A DNA stretch of 64,000 nt, from positions 122,569 to 186,568 of the forward strand of contig NZ_AUAM01000009.1 in assembly GCF_000428725.1 (NCBI RefSeq). The letters run 5' to 3'. Below are positions 18,345 through 27,404 of this stretch, in pieces. The notes under the pieces are model-generated. The model was given only the letters and a program-made list of their open reading frames with translations, was not told the origin of the DNA and ran no database searches. Position 1 is the stretch's first letter; every line of letters begins with the position of its first letter. A program made the translations under genes and the position numbers. The DNA comes from Psychromonas aquimarina ATCC BAA-1526 (GTDB lineage: Bacteria; Pseudomonadota; Gammaproteobacteria; Enterobacterales; Psychromonadaceae).

Positions 18345-19031
18345 GTGTCTAACATTAATTTAATTACTATCGACGGTCCAAGCGGATCTGGTAAAGGTAC
18401 GGTATGTCATATACTGGCCAAAAAACTAAACTGGAATTTACTCGATAGCGGAGCCTTATACCGAATTTTAGCTTTTGCCGCGCTTCAGAAAAAAGTTGAT
18501 TTGGATGATCAAAAAGCGCTGGCTGCATTAGCGCTGAATCTGCAGGTTTCTTTTCAATCGAATGGTCAGGGGGTTGATACCTTGTTAGGCGGGGAAAATG
18601 TCGGCGATAAATTAAGAACAGAAACTGTCGGCAAAGCAGCTTCACAGATAGCATCAATTGAGCTTGTTAGAGAGGCTTTATTAGAAAGGCAGATAGCTTT
18701 CCGCCAGGCTCCCGGCTTAATTGCCGACGGCCGGGATATGGGCACGGTTGTTTTTCCGGATGCTCCGGTTAAAGTATTTTTAGATGCCAGTGCTGAAGAG
18801 CGGGCGCAGCGCCGTTTTAATCAGTTGCAAGATAAGGGTTTTAATGTTAGCATCGCGCAAATTTTAAGCGAAATCAAAGATCGTGATTTTCGAGATCGAA
18901 ATCGAGCTGTTGCGCCGTTACGGCCAGCAGAAGACGCATTAGTGATCGACTCAACATCATTAACAATTGATGAGGTTGTGAATCAGGTTCTTGAGCTGAC
19001 TAAGCTGAAATTAAATCTGGCAGGGGAATAA
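18345..19031 (+). CDS. cmk: Cytidylate kinase
   Basis: Cmk phosphorylates CMP and dCMP. The P-loop GPSGSGKG is at residues 11-18, followed by LLDSGALYR and [13 protein letters not shown], both family motifs. I chose the GTG at 18345 (228 residues, near the 227 of E. coli), with AGGAGG at 18335-18340 before it; the spacer of four bases is short. It lies just before rpsA, as in most gammaproteobacteria, and rpsA transcription may begin inside or before cmk. Confidence 0.96.
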   Translation: MSNINLITIDGPSGSGKGTVCHILAKKLNWNLLDSGALYRILAFAALQKKVDLDDQKALAALALNLQVSFQSNGQGVDTLLGGENVGDKLRTETVGKAASQIASIELVREALLERQIAFRQAPGLIADGRDMGTVVFPDAPVKVFLDASAEERAQRRFNQLQDKGFNVSIAQILSEIKDRDFRDRNRAVAPLRPAEDALVIDSTSLTIDEVVNQVLELTKLKLNLAGE

Positions 19032-19136
19032 TCTCCTGCTGTTAAAAACACTGCTTTATGGATGAAGCGGTTATCTTTCTTGCCTCCCTCGCGAATGGAT
19101 TGTGTTGGGTTGTATAAAATAAGTGTGAATAAATAG

Positions 19137-20807
19137 ATGATGGAATCTTTTGCTGAACTATTTGAAGAATCTCTTCAACAGGTAGAAACTCGCCCGGGTA
19201 CGATTGTTAAAGGTACAATCGTAGGAATTCGTAACAACCTAGTATTCGTTGATGCTGGTCTTAAATCCGAAGCTGCAATCCCTGCTGAAGAATTCAAGAA
19301 CGCTGCCGGCGAAATCGAAGTTGCTGTTGGCGATGTATGTGATGTAGCACTTGACGCGGTTGAAGATGGTTTCGGTGAAACTAAACTTTCTCGTGAAAAA
19401 GCGAAACGTCATGAAGCTTGGATCCAGCTTGAGAAAGCATACGAAGACCAAGAAACTGTTATCGGTGTTATCAACGGTAAAGTTAAAGGTGGTTTCACTG
19501 TTGAATTAAACGGTATTCGTGCATTCTTACCTGGCTCATTAGTTGACGTACGTCCTGTACGTGACACTGCTCACCTTGAAAACAAAGATATTGAATTCAA
19601 AGTGATCAAACTTGACCAGAAACGTAACAACGTTGTTGTTTCTCGTCGTGCTGTTATCGAAACGGAAAACAGTGCAGAACGTGAAGAGCTGCTTGAAAAT
19701 CTTCAAGAAGGTCAAGACGTTAAAGGTATCGTTAAGAACCTTACAGACTACGGTGCTTTCGTAGATCTAGGTGGTGTAGACGGCCTGTTACACATTACAG
19801 ATATGGCTTGGAAACGCGTTAAGCACCCAAGTGAAATCGTAAACGTTGGTGATGAAATCAACGTTAAAGTTCTTAAATTTGACCGTGAGCGCACTCGTGT
19901 TTCTCTAGGTCTTAAGCAGCTTGGTGAAGATCCATGGGTAGCAATCGCTAAGCGTTACCCAGAATCAACTCGCCTAACTGGTAAAGTTACAAACTTAACT
20001 GATTACGGTTGTTTTGTTGAGATTGAAGAAGGCGTTGAAGGTTTAGTACACGTTTCAGAAATGGACTGGACTAACAAAAACATTCACCCGTCTAAAGTTG
20101 TTAACCTTGGTGACATGGCTGAAGTTATGGTTCTTGATATCGACGAAGAACGTCGTCGTATCTCTCTAGGCCTTAAACAGTGTAAAGCTAACCCATGGGA
20201 AGAGTTCTCTTCAACTCACGATAAAGGTCAGAAAGTTTCTGGTAAGATCAAATCTATCACAGATTTCGGTATCTTCATCGGTCTTGACGGTAACATCGAC
20301 GGTCTAGTACATCTTTCTGATATCAGCTGGGATGTTGAAGGCGAGAAAGCAGTTCAAGAGTACAAAAAAGGCGACGAAATCGAAGCTGTTGTACTACAAG
20401 TTGACCCAGAGCGTGAACGTATCTCTCTAGGTATCAAGCAAATTGCTGCTGACCCGTTCAATAATTACTTAGCAGAAAACAAGAAAGGGTCTATTGTTGT
20501 AGGTACTATTTCTGAAGTTGATGCTAAAGGTGCAACTGTTACTCTTGCTGATACTGTTGAAGGTTACATCCGCGTTGCAGATATCTCACGTGACCGTATC
20601 GAAGATGCATCTACAGTGTTAAAAGCTGGTGAATCTGTTGAAGCTAAATTCGTTGGTGTTGATCGTAAAAACCGCGTAATTAGCCTTTCTATCAAAGCGA
20701 AAGATGAAGCTGATGAGAAAGAAGCAATTGATACATTAAAACAACAAGATGAAGCAAGCATGGGTAATGCAATGCTTGACGCGTTTAATGCAGCTAAAGG
20801 CAAATAA
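19137..20807 (+). CDS. rpsA: 30S ribosomal protein S1
   Basis: S1 binds mRNA on the small ribosomal subunit. The 556-residue protein has six S1 repeats, for example [42 protein letters not shown] and [22 protein letters not shown]. Codon use is visibly more biased (many GGT, CGT, GAA, AAC) than in its neighbours, as for highly expressed genes. There is no Shine-Dalgarno sequence before the ATG; in E. coli the same absence is tied to feedback control of rpsA by S1. The ATG at 19140 is a possible alternative. Confidence 0.98.
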   Translation: MMESFAELFEESLQQVETRPGTIVKGTIVGIRNNLVFVDAGLKSEAAIPAEEFKNAAGEIEVAVGDVCDVALDAVEDGFGETKLSREKAKRHEAWIQLEKAYEDQETVIGVINGKVKGGFTVELNGIRAFLPGSLVDVRPVRDTAHLENKDIEFKVIKLDQKRNNVVVSRRAVIETENSAEREELLENLQEGQDVKGIVKNLTDYGAFVDLGGVDGLLHITDMAWKRVKHPSEIVNVGDEINVKVLKFDRERTRVSLGLKQLGEDPWVAIAKRYPESTRLTGKVTNLTDYGCFVEIEEGVEGLVHVSEMDWTNKNIHPSKVVNLGDMAEVMVLDIDEERRRISLGLKQCKANPWEEFSSTHDKGQKVSGKIKSITDFGIFIGLDGNIDGLVHLSDISWDVEGEKAVQEYKKGDEIEAVVLQVDPERERISLGIKQIAADPFNNYLAENKKGSIVVGTISEVDAKGATVTLADTVEGYIRVADISRDRIEDASTVLKAGESVEAKFVGVDRKNRVISLSIKAKDEADEKEAIDTLKQQDEASMGNAMLDAFNAAKGK

Positions 20808-20893
20808 TTAATAAGGCGTCAGTTTACTGCCGCCATTAATTAGCATTAACTGGAGTCGGTTTACTGCATTCATTTATGAAAACGAGGTAAGTT

Positions 20894-21181
20894 ATGACTA
20901 AGTCTGATCTGATTGAAAGACTAACCAGCAAGCACTTTCAATTGTCGGTTAAAGAAGTTGAAGACAGTGTAAAAGAAACACTAATGTTAATGACCAATTC
21001 ACTTGCTGACGGCGAGCGCATTGAAGTCAGAGGTTTTGGCAGTTTCTCTTTGCATTACCGCGGACCACGCGTTGGACGTAATCCTAAAACGGGAGATAAA
21101 GTTGAACTGGGTGGTAAGTATGTTCCTCACTTTAAACCAGGCAAAGCATTGAGAGAGCGAGTAAATGCTGCCAATGCATAA
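20894..21181 (+). CDS. ihfB: Integration host factor subunit beta
   Basis: IHF-beta bends DNA as a dimer with IHF-alpha and is needed by many sigma-54 promoters, of which this window has at least three. The 95-residue protein has the HU/IHF signature [21 protein letters not shown] and the tail [11 protein letters not shown]. It starts with CGAGGTAAG-like sequence upstream and follows rpsA by 86 bases, the usual order. A terminator follows the stop. Confidence 0.97.
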   Translation: MTKSDLIERLTSKHFQLSVKEVEDSVKETLMLMTNSLADGERIEVRGFGSFSLHYRGPRVGRNPKTGDKVELGGKYVPHFKPGKALRERVNAANA

Positions 21182-21190
21182 GTGAAATAA

Positions 21191-21217
21191 AAAGGTGCTT
21201 TTAGAGCACCTTTTTTG
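21191..21217 (+). terminator. Intrinsic terminator after ihfB
   Basis: AAAGGTGCT (21191-21199) pairs with AGCACCTTT (21205-21213) around a five-base loop, followed by a T-run ending at 21216. It is a classic strong terminator. Confidence 0.92.
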
Positions 21218-21516
21218 TTTCTGCCGTTTACCTGTTTATACAACAGGCCGGGCTGTATCGGCTTTTTTATAAATAGGCAGAACGATTCAGCACATGCCTG
21301 TAGGCCTATGAGCTAGCGCTATAAACAGGAAGAAGGGTACTGCGAAGAATGCTGGTGCTTTGAATAAAATGCCCGCCAGTTGTCTGTGAGCGAATATCTG
21401 CATACACTTTGCTTACCTTTATTAGACAAAATCTGTAAACTACCCGTATCAATGATTTATTCCCTGATTAATATATAATAAACTGATTAACTCATCTTTA
21501 ACTCTTAAGGTCTGCT
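21218..21516. other. Gap between ihfB terminator and lapA
   Basis: About 300 bases without a gene. The last 100 bases are AT-rich and must hold the lapAB promoter, but I see no convincing pair of boxes. No RNA gene or long repeat is apparent. Confidence 0.5.
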
Positions 21517-21804
21517 ATGAAACTTTTTTTCACTCTGGCTGTGACAGTCTTTTTGTTTGCGGTTGTGGTTATTCTTGGCCTTAAAAACCAAGAGTTAGTT
21601 AATATTAATTATTTAGTTGCTCAAAGTGAGATGCGTCTTTCCACCCTGTTTGCCGTTATATTTTTAATCGGTTTTGTGGTGTCCTCTCTGATCGGTACAT
21701 TTTTTTATATGAAGTTAAAAATGAAAAATAGAAAACTGCGCAAACTGAATAAAAAACAGCGTAAAGAGCTTAATCAGCTGCGCACTCTGCCTGTAAAAGC
21801 CTAA
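21517..21804 (+). CDS. lapA: LapA (YciS) inner-membrane protein
   Basis: LapA works with LapB in controlling lipopolysaccharide assembly. The 95-residue protein has two membrane helices (about 2-21 and 44-66), the motif VNINYLVAQSEMRLSTLFAV typical of the LapA/YciS family, and a strongly basic coiled C-terminus (KNRKLRKLNKKQRKEL). It is followed six bases later by lapB, the universal partner. Confidence 0.92.
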   Translation: MKLFFTLAVTVFLFAVVVILGLKNQELVNINYLVAQSEMRLSTLFAVIFLIGFVVSSLIGTFFYMKLKMKNRKLRKLNKKQRKELNQLRTLPVKA

Positions 21805-21810
21805 CCTTTA

Positions 21811-22983
21811 GTGCAGGAAATATTCTTCCTCTTACTTCCCGTTGCAGCCTTTTACGGCTGGTATATGGGAGTGCGCAGCGTTCACCAGAAAAATCAGAAA
21901 AAAGGTAATAAGTTAAGTCGAGATTATGTGCAGGGGTTGAACTTTTTATTAGGTGATCAGCCCGATAAAGCGGTTGATCATTTTATTGCGTTACTGGAAG
22001 TTGATAGCGAAACTATTGAAACCCATCTTGCTCTAGGCAACCTGTTTCGCCAGCGTGGCGAGGTAGAGCGTGCTATTCGTATCCATCAGAATTTAATTGC
22101 CAGACCCACACTTACGCGCGAGCAGCGTGATTTAGCGCTGCTGCAGTTAGGTAAAGATTTTTACCAGTCGGGGCTTTTTGACCGAAGCGAAGATATATTT
22201 ATCCAGTTAAAAGAGTCACCTGAATACCAAACGGTTGCATTGGAAAATTTGCTGAATATTTATCAGCAGCTGAAAGAGTGGAAAGATGCCGTTGCGGTGA
22301 CCGAGACATTAAACAAGCTGTCTAAAGGTAAAGCTAAGCGCCGAACACTTGCTTACCTGTACTGCAGTCTAGCTGAGCAGTTAACAATGCCGGCGGAAGA
22401 AAAGCAGAAAGTAAAACTGTACCAGAAAGCATTAACTGTATTTCCTAACTGTATTCGCGCGAGCATAGAGCTTGCTGAGTATTACCAGAGTAAAAATAAA
22501 CCGGAAAAGGCGTTAAAAACGCTGCAGGTAATTCCTGAGTTAGATATTGATTTTAGCGAAGTGATATTAGACAAATTATTACAGCTTCATCATCAGCTCG
22601 GCAGTGAAGAAGAGTTAATTAATTATCTGTACCGTATTGTCAGTTTAGGGGCCGGGGCGAGTACCGTTATTCTGCTGTCAAAACTTATCGCTCAATACCG
22701 CAGTGTTGATAAAGCGCAGTCATTTATGCTCCAGGAGCTGCGCCGTAATCCGACCATGAAGGGTTTTAACCACCTGATGACCTATCATCTGCAGCTCGCA
22801 GAGTCGAAGAATGAGATAGACAGTTTATCTTTTTTACAAAAATTAGTATCAGAGCAGATTAAGCTTCGTCCTCAATACCGTTGTCAGAAATGCGGCTATG
22901 CTAGTAAGAAGATTTTCTGGCAGTGTCCTTCCTGTAAAAGCTGGGGACGGATCAAGCCGATTCGCGGTCTTGACGGCGAATAA
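21811..22983 (+). CDS. lapB: LapB (YciM) lipopolysaccharide assembly regulator
   Basis: LapB helps FtsH degrade LpxC and so sets LPS supply; lpxD, lpxA and lpxB are at the far end of this window. One N-terminal membrane helix (LLLPVAAFYGWYMG) is followed by TPR repeats (about 35-330) and a C-terminal rubredoxin-like zinc/iron site with four cysteines: CQKCGYASKKIFWQCPSC. Length 390 matches E. coli (389). The start is GTG at 21811, fitting the aligned N-terminus. Confidence 0.95.
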   Translation: MQEIFFLLLPVAAFYGWYMGVRSVHQKNQKKGNKLSRDYVQGLNFLLGDQPDKAVDHFIALLEVDSETIETHLALGNLFRQRGEVERAIRIHQNLIARPTLTREQRDLALLQLGKDFYQSGLFDRSEDIFIQLKESPEYQTVALENLLNIYQQLKEWKDAVAVTETLNKLSKGKAKRRTLAYLYCSLAEQLTMPAEEKQKVKLYQKALTVFPNCIRASIELAEYYQSKNKPEKALKTLQVIPELDIDFSEVILDKLLQLHHQLGSEEELINYLYRIVSLGAGASTVILLSKLIAQYRSVDKAQSFMLQELRRNPTMKGFNHLMTYHLQLAESKNEIDSLSFLQKLVSEQIKLRPQYRCQKCGYASKKIFWQCPSCKSWGRIKPIRGLDGE

Positions 22984-23040
22984 TATAAACTCCTGGAGAT
23001 TGTCCGGGAACTGGAAAATAGAAGAAAAATAGGAAAAAAA

Positions 23041-23745
23041 ATGAGCCAGTTATTAGATCCCAAAGTAGTGATTGCTTTAGATTATGCAGATCAGCAGCAG
23101 GCGCTGGATTTTATCAGTCAACTTGATCCCGCCGCTTGTCGTTTAAAAGTCGGGAAAGAGATGTTTACTCATTTTGGTCCTGATTTTGTGAAAAGACTTG
23201 TAGATAAAGGCTTTGATGTATTTTTAGACCTTAAATTCCATGATATCCCTAATACTGTTGCCAAAGCTGTTAAAGCTGCAGCTGATTTAGGCGTATGGAT
23301 GGTAAATGTTCATGCCGGCGGCGGGCGTCGTATGATGGAAGCTGCTAAAGCAGTTCTGGAGCCGTATGGTGATAAAGCGCCGCTGTTAATGGCAGTAACT
23401 GTCTTAACCAGTATGGATGAATCAGACTTAAAAGAGCTGGGTATTGAACTGTCACCGGCCGAGCAGGTTAAGCGTCTGGCTAGTTTAACTAAATCCAGCG
23501 GTCTTGACGGTGTTGTCTGTTCTGCTCATGAAGCGCAGGCTTTAAAAGCTTTATTAGGAGATGAGTTTAAGCTTATCACCCCTGGTATTCGCCCTGCAGG
23601 CTCAGATGCTGGTGATCAGCGCCGTATTATGACGCCTGAGCAGGCTGTTAATGCCGGATCGGATTATTTAGTGATCGGCCGCCCGATAACGCAGGCTGCT
23701 GATCCGGCTAAAGTACTTAGTGAAATAAATGCAACACTGAGTTAA
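23041..23745 (+). CDS. pyrF: Orotidine 5'-phosphate decarboxylase
   Basis: PyrF makes UMP in pyrimidine synthesis. The catalytic Asp63-x-Lys65-x2-Asp68 set is in [12 protein letters not shown]; Asp14 and Lys36 also fit the active site. The phosphate-binding end motifs ITPGIRPAG and VIGRPITQA are present. Length 234 is normal. The lapAB-pyrF order is common in gammaproteobacteria. AGGAAAAA lies before the ATG. Confidence 0.97.
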   Translation: MSQLLDPKVVIALDYADQQQALDFISQLDPAACRLKVGKEMFTHFGPDFVKRLVDKGFDVFLDLKFHDIPNTVAKAVKAAADLGVWMVNVHAGGGRRMMEAAKAVLEPYGDKAPLLMAVTVLTSMDESDLKELGIELSPAEQVKRLASLTKSSGLDGVVCSAHEAQALKALLGDEFKLITPGIRPAGSDAGDQRRIMTPEQAVNAGSDYLVIGRPITQAADPAKVLSEINATLS

Positions 23746-23765
23746 TCATCTTTTAGACTGCAGAG

Positions 23766-23787
23766 GCCGCAAGAAATATCTTGCGGC
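23766..23787 (+). terminator. GC-rich hairpin after pyrF
   Basis: GCCGCAAGA (23766-23774) pairs perfectly with TCTTGCGGC (23779-23787) around a four-base loop. No T-run follows, so it may protect the pyrF mRNA end or slow polymerase rather than stop it. Confidence 0.55.
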
Positions 23788-23807
23788 TGTAAAGCTGGAA
23801 CTGTTCA

Positions 23808-24494
23808 ATGAAAAAAATCGATATTAATAAGTATAAAGTCGAGTTTATGGAAAAATTTGCTTTTGAATTTAAAGAGTGGATGTCGCCGACAATTCGTGAT
23901 TATTATTCATTATTTATCAAAAAAGCACATACTAATAAAAGCCAGCTCCTTTCCTGGGTTAGAGAGTACTCGATTTTAAAAGACGGGCGCTCAATAAATG
24001 TGGCGCAAAAACCGGTACAGCTTTCTCCCGAAGCAAGAGAACTGTTCCTGCATCTGCGGGCGCAGATAGGAGAAGAAGTACATGTCGGAGACTGGCTGGA
24101 GATTACACAGGATCGCATTGACCGCTTTGCAGACGTTACTGAAGATCATCAGTGGCTGCATAATGATGTGGAAAAAGCACAAAAAGAGTCGCCTTTTAAA
24201 ACAACCATTGCCCATGGTTTTTTAACCCTGTCGCTGCTGCCGCGTTTAACCGACAGTGTAAACCCGGAAAAACCTCTCTACCCAAGTGCCAAGATGACGG
24301 TTAACTACGGGTTAAATCAGGTCCGTTTCCCTTACCCGGTGAAAACCGGCAGTGTGGTGCGCGCGCACAGCCGCCTGATTAAAGTGACACCGATAAAACG
24401 TGGCCTGGAAATTGAAAAAGAGATTTCCATTGAAATAAAAAACACCCGTCGCCCTGGCTGTGTCGCTGTTTCTGTTGTGCGGGTTTACTTCTAA
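23808..24494 (+). CDS. MaoC-like hot-dog hydratase
   Basis: This 228-residue protein has a MaoC-type hot-dog domain from about residue 80: VGDWLEITQDRIDRFADVTEDHQWLH and the active-site style motif AHGFLTLSLLP. Such proteins usually hydrate trans-2-enoyl-CoA in an (R)-specific way. The first 75 residues are an extra N-terminal part of unknown role. It stands alone between pyrF and the flagellin promoter region and is closed by a strong terminator. Its substrate cannot be told from sequence. Confidence 0.8.
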   Translation: MKKIDINKYKVEFMEKFAFEFKEWMSPTIRDYYSLFIKKAHTNKSQLLSWVREYSILKDGRSINVAQKPVQLSPEARELFLHLRAQIGEEVHVGDWLEITQDRIDRFADVTEDHQWLHNDVEKAQKESPFKTTIAHGFLTLSLLPRLTDSVNPEKPLYPSAKMTVNYGLNQVRFPYPVKTGSVVRAHSRLIKVTPIKRGLEIEKEISIEIKNTRRPGCVAVSVVRVYF

Positions 24495-24504
24495 ACTCAA
24501 TTAA

Positions 24505-24533
24505 TCCCGGCCTGCTTGGGCCGGGAATTTTTC
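24505..24533 (+). terminator. Intrinsic terminator after the MaoC-like gene
   Basis: TCCCGGCC (24505-24512) pairs with GGCCGGGA (24519-24526) around a six-base loop, followed by ATTTTTCT. It insulates the flagellin promoters downstream. Confidence 0.88.
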
Positions 24534-24572
24534 TATATAATTCCACTTGCAAAATTAATTCCCCGTTTTTCC

Positions 24573-24599
24573 TAAAGTTATTTTTTGACCTGTCGATAA
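24573..24599 (+). promoter_or_regulatory. Sigma-28 promoter, upstream copy
   Basis: TAAAGTTA (24573-24580), an 11-base spacer, then GTCGATAA (24592-24599). The FliA consensus is TAAAGTTT-N11-GCCGATAA, so each box has one mismatch and the spacer is exact. Confidence 0.85.
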
Positions 24600-24661
24600 C
24601 CTTATTAAGTCTGAACATTCGACTGTTTTGAAATGAACCGTTAAATAAATTAAAAAAGTTT

Positions 24662-24688
24662 TAAAGTTATTTTTTAAGCGGTCGATAA
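24662..24688 (+). promoter_or_regulatory. Sigma-28 promoter, downstream copy
   Basis: TAAAGTTA (24662-24669), an 11-base spacer, then GTCGATAA (24681-24688), the same boxes as the upstream copy, exactly 89 bases later. Transcription would start near 24695, about 70 bases before the flagellin ATG. Confidence 0.9.
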
Positions 24689-24767
24689 GAGATACATACT
24701 TAATCAAACTGATTCGTAAGTTTTATAGAGAACTTAAGTCAGAAAATAAATAACCAAGGAGCACATC

Positions 24768-26681
24768 ATGGCTGCAGTAGTAAACACCAATGTAATGTCA
24801 CTGAACGCACAGCGTCAGTTAGGCAAATCACAAATGACAAGTAACCAGGCTATGGAACGTTTATCTTCTGGCTTACGTATCAACAGCGCAAAAGACGATG
24901 CTGCTGGTCTTGCTATCTCGACTGGTATGCAGTCACAAATTAAAGGTATCAACCAGGGCGTGCGTAACGCTAACGATGGTATCTCAATGGCACAAACTGC
25001 AGAGGGGTCAATGGATGAAATGACTAACATCCTGCAGCGTATGCGTGAACTGTCTGTACAGGCATCGAATGATACCAACTCTTCTTCAAACAGAGCGTCA
25101 ATCCAGAAGGAAGTAGACCAGCTTTACTCAGAGCTGGACCGTATCGCTGAAACAACGCAGTTCAATGGTATTAATTTATTAGACGGTTCAAACAAATCAA
25201 CCACGTTGCAGATTGGTGCAAACTCAGGTGAAACCCTGTCTTTCTCTATTGATGCAGTAACCACTAAAGATTTAAATCTGAATGCTGTTTCCGGTACGGG
25301 TGAGTTAAATAGTGGGCGTGTTAATAGCGGGGCAGCTGTTGTAGCAGCGACGACTGATGTGACCGTTAATGGTGCCGCTCTTGCTGTTCCGGCAACTTCT
25401 GCTGCTGATGACATAGCGACTGCCTTTAATGCGGTACAAGGTTTGTCGGGTGTTTCAGCAAGCGCGTATAATGTGGTTGAAGGTGTCTCTGGTGCAACAG
25501 GTGTAACCTCTGGTTTGATTATTAATACTGATACTGTTTCTGATTCATCAGATATGGCTAGTCTGGTCGATAACATTAACCGGGATGTAGCCGGCGTGAC
25601 TGCATCGCTTAATAATGATGGTGCTTTGGTTTTAAGTAATGATACAGGTGCTAATATTGTTCTTGCGGGTACCGATACAGGTTCTGGTTTAACTGGTACT
25701 GCTACCTATGGTGGTTATGTTTCATTAACCAGTGCCGATGGCGAAGCAATTGAATTAGGTTTAGGCACTACGGGTGACGCTGCAGATATTCAGTCACTTG
25801 GTTTTAACGTATCAACTGGCTCGGATTCAGTAACTGGTACCGCGGTTGCCTCAACCGCAATCGATTCAACCGTCGATGGAATTCAAATTAATGGGGTGGA
25901 TTTAGGCAGTGTGACAGGTACAACGGCTGCGGATAAAGCGTTTGCAATTAATGCTATCTCGACACAAACCGGAGTTAGCGCATCAGCTACAACCGTGGTT
26001 ACGGATACAGCGGTTGATGTTGATGCACAGCAAGCCGCCAATGATTTAGTAATAAATGGTACAAGTATTGTTACAACGGGTGATACCAGTGTGGATGATT
26101 TGATTGCGGGTATTAATGGTACCGCGGCGCTGCAAGGTGTGGTGGCAAGTGCAGATGATGATGGTAACTTGGTTTTAACATCGAATGCGGGTAACGATAT
26201 TATTGTGGCAGGTACTGGTATGACAGCAGGTACAACCACTGGTACAATCACCTTAACCGGTGAAAATGGCAAAGATGTGGTTGTCACCAGTAAGGCTGCC
26301 ACAGAAGCACTTAAGGCCACAGCGACGGCTAAATTAGGCCTGACTGATCAAGGTGGTAACTCAACCGCTGTTGGTACCGGCCTAAGCGTGACCAGTGCTG
26401 CCAACGCATCAAACAGTATCGACCGTATTGACGATGCTCTGAATAAAATCACTGAATCTCGAGCAAACCTTGGTGCGGTTCAAAACCGTCTCGGCTCTAC
26501 AATTTCTAACTTAGAAAATGTATCGCAGAACATCTCGGCGGCAAACTCTCGAATTCAGGATGCGGATTTCGCAGCTGAAACTTCAAAAATGAGTAAAGCG
26601 CAGATCTTACAACAAGCGGGTACATCGATGTTAGCGCAGGCAAATGCATCATCACAAAGTGTACTTTCTCTTCTTGGCTAA
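24768..26681 (+). CDS. fliC: Flagellin with large variable central domain
   Basis: This is the filament protein. The N-terminal D0/D1 part (1 to about 140) begins [15 protein letters not shown] and has [19 protein letters not shown]; the C-terminal part (about 550-637) ends [13 protein letters not shown]. Between them is a long Gly/Thr/Ala/Asp-rich region with at least two related units of the Flagellin_IN style ([24 protein letters not shown], with LVLTSN and LVLSND strands). At 637 residues it is much longer than common 270-500 residue flagellins. Ser/Thr density makes it a plausible glycosylation target. AAGGAG lies before the ATG, two sigma-28 promoters lie upstream and a terminator follows. 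Confidence 0.96.
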   Translation: MAAVVNTNVMSLNAQRQLGKSQMTSNQAMERLSSGLRINSAKDDAAGLAISTGMQSQIKGINQGVRNANDGISMAQTAEGSMDEMTNILQRMRELSVQASNDTNSSSNRASIQKEVDQLYSELDRIAETTQFNGINLLDGSNKSTTLQIGANSGETLSFSIDAVTTKDLNLNAVSGTGELNSGRVNSGAAVVAATTDVTVNGAALAVPATSAADDIATAFNAVQGLSGVSASAYNVVEGVSGATGVTSGLIINTDTVSDSSDMASLVDNINRDVAGVTASLNNDGALVLSNDTGANIVLAGTDTGSGLTGTATYGGYVSLTSADGEAIELGLGTTGDAADIQSLGFNVSTGSDSVTGTAVASTAIDSTVDGIQINGVDLGSVTGTTAADKAFAINAISTQTGVSASATTVVTDTAVDVDAQQAANDLVINGTSIVTTGDTSVDDLIAGINGTAALQGVVASADDDGNLVLTSNAGNDIIVAGTGMTAGTTTGTITLTGENGKDVVVTSKAATEALKATATAKLGLTDQGGNSTAVGTGLSVTSAANASNSIDRIDDALNKITESRANLGAVQNRLGSTISNLENVSQNISAANSRIQDADFAAETSKMSKAQILQQAGTSMLAQANASSQSVLSLLG

Positions 26682-26714
26682 GTTGGGGCAGCTGGTTAAA
26701 ATAGGCAATAATTT

Positions 26715-26741
26715 AGCTCCCTAGTGATAGGGGGCTTTTTT
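26715..26741 (+). terminator. Intrinsic terminator after flagellin
   Basis: AGCTCCCTA (26715-26723) pairs with TAGGGGGCT (26728-26736, one G-T pair) around a four-base loop, followed by a T-run to 26741. Confidence 0.9.
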
Positions 26742-26773
26742 GCCATTAACGGCTTGAATAAATAGGAGGTTAT

Positions 26774-27157
26774 ATGTCTGATTTAAATGTTACGGCAGCA
26801 TCACCCAGTATGAGTGGTATGGAAAAAAATACAGTTTCTGAGCAGACCGCTAAATCCGTCGAACCGGAAAAAAGTGTAACGGAAATAAGACCGGTTGCGG
26901 AAGCCAAACCTGAGCAGGAAAAAAAGCCGACTGCACCGGAAGAGGTTGAGCATGTTGTTGAAGAGATGAATGCATTTATGCAGAGTATGCAGCGTAATCT
27001 GTCATTTAGTGTCGATGAACAGTTAGGTAAAGATATTGTGTCGGTAACCGATGTAGAAACGGAAGAGGTCATTCGCCAGATTCCATCGGAGGATCTAATG
27101 GTACTGCTTAAAAAAATGGATGATGTTGCCGGTATTTTGTTTGATACCAAAGTCTGA
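26774..27157 (+). CDS. flaG: FlaG family protein
   Basis: FlaG affects filament length in polar flagellates. The 127 residues have a variable charged N-terminal half (rich in Glu, Lys, Pro) and the conserved C-terminal FlaG part: LSFSVDEQLGKDIVSVTD and EEVIRQIPSEDL. AGGAGGT stands before the ATG. It lies between flagellin and fliD, its standard place, but behind the flagellin terminator, so its promoter or read-through is unclear. Confidence 0.93.
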   Translation: MSDLNVTAASPSMSGMEKNTVSEQTAKSVEPEKSVTEIRPVAEAKPEQEKKPTAPEEVEHVVEEMNAFMQSMQRNLSFSVDEQLGKDIVSVTDVETEEVIRQIPSEDLMVLLKKMDDVAGILFDTKV

Positions 27158-27321
27158 TTTTGAAAACGGTGCGGGGCAGAGGTTTTATCTTTTATTTATC
27201 CGAGAATGAAAAGGCTAAAGTGAGCCCCTGGAACAGGTTTAACTAACTATACTTGATAGGATAAAGTTAAATAATATTTCTGATTATATTATTCGCCTTT
27301 ATGTTATTTAATAGTGTCACA

Positions 27322-27337
27322 TGGTCTGAATCTTGCA
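27322..27337 (+). promoter_or_regulatory. Sigma-54 promoter before fliD
   Basis: TGGTCTGAATCTTGCA has the invariant GG (27323-27324), ten bases, then GC (27335-27336). The predicted start is near 27348, about 57 bases before fliD. FlrC, encoded at 33824-35224, is the likely activator. Confidence 0.72.
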
Positions 27338-27404
27338 GGGAATTTGATTGGTATTTAATAAGCTAAGTATTAAGAATTTTCTGTTAAGTAAGTAAGGAGT
27401 ATTT

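Noticed and set aside
27262..27288. TAAAGTTA before fliD as a third sigma-28 promoter
   Set aside because: The -35-like box is good but no GCCGATAA-like box follows at 11 bases; the sigma-54 site fits better.
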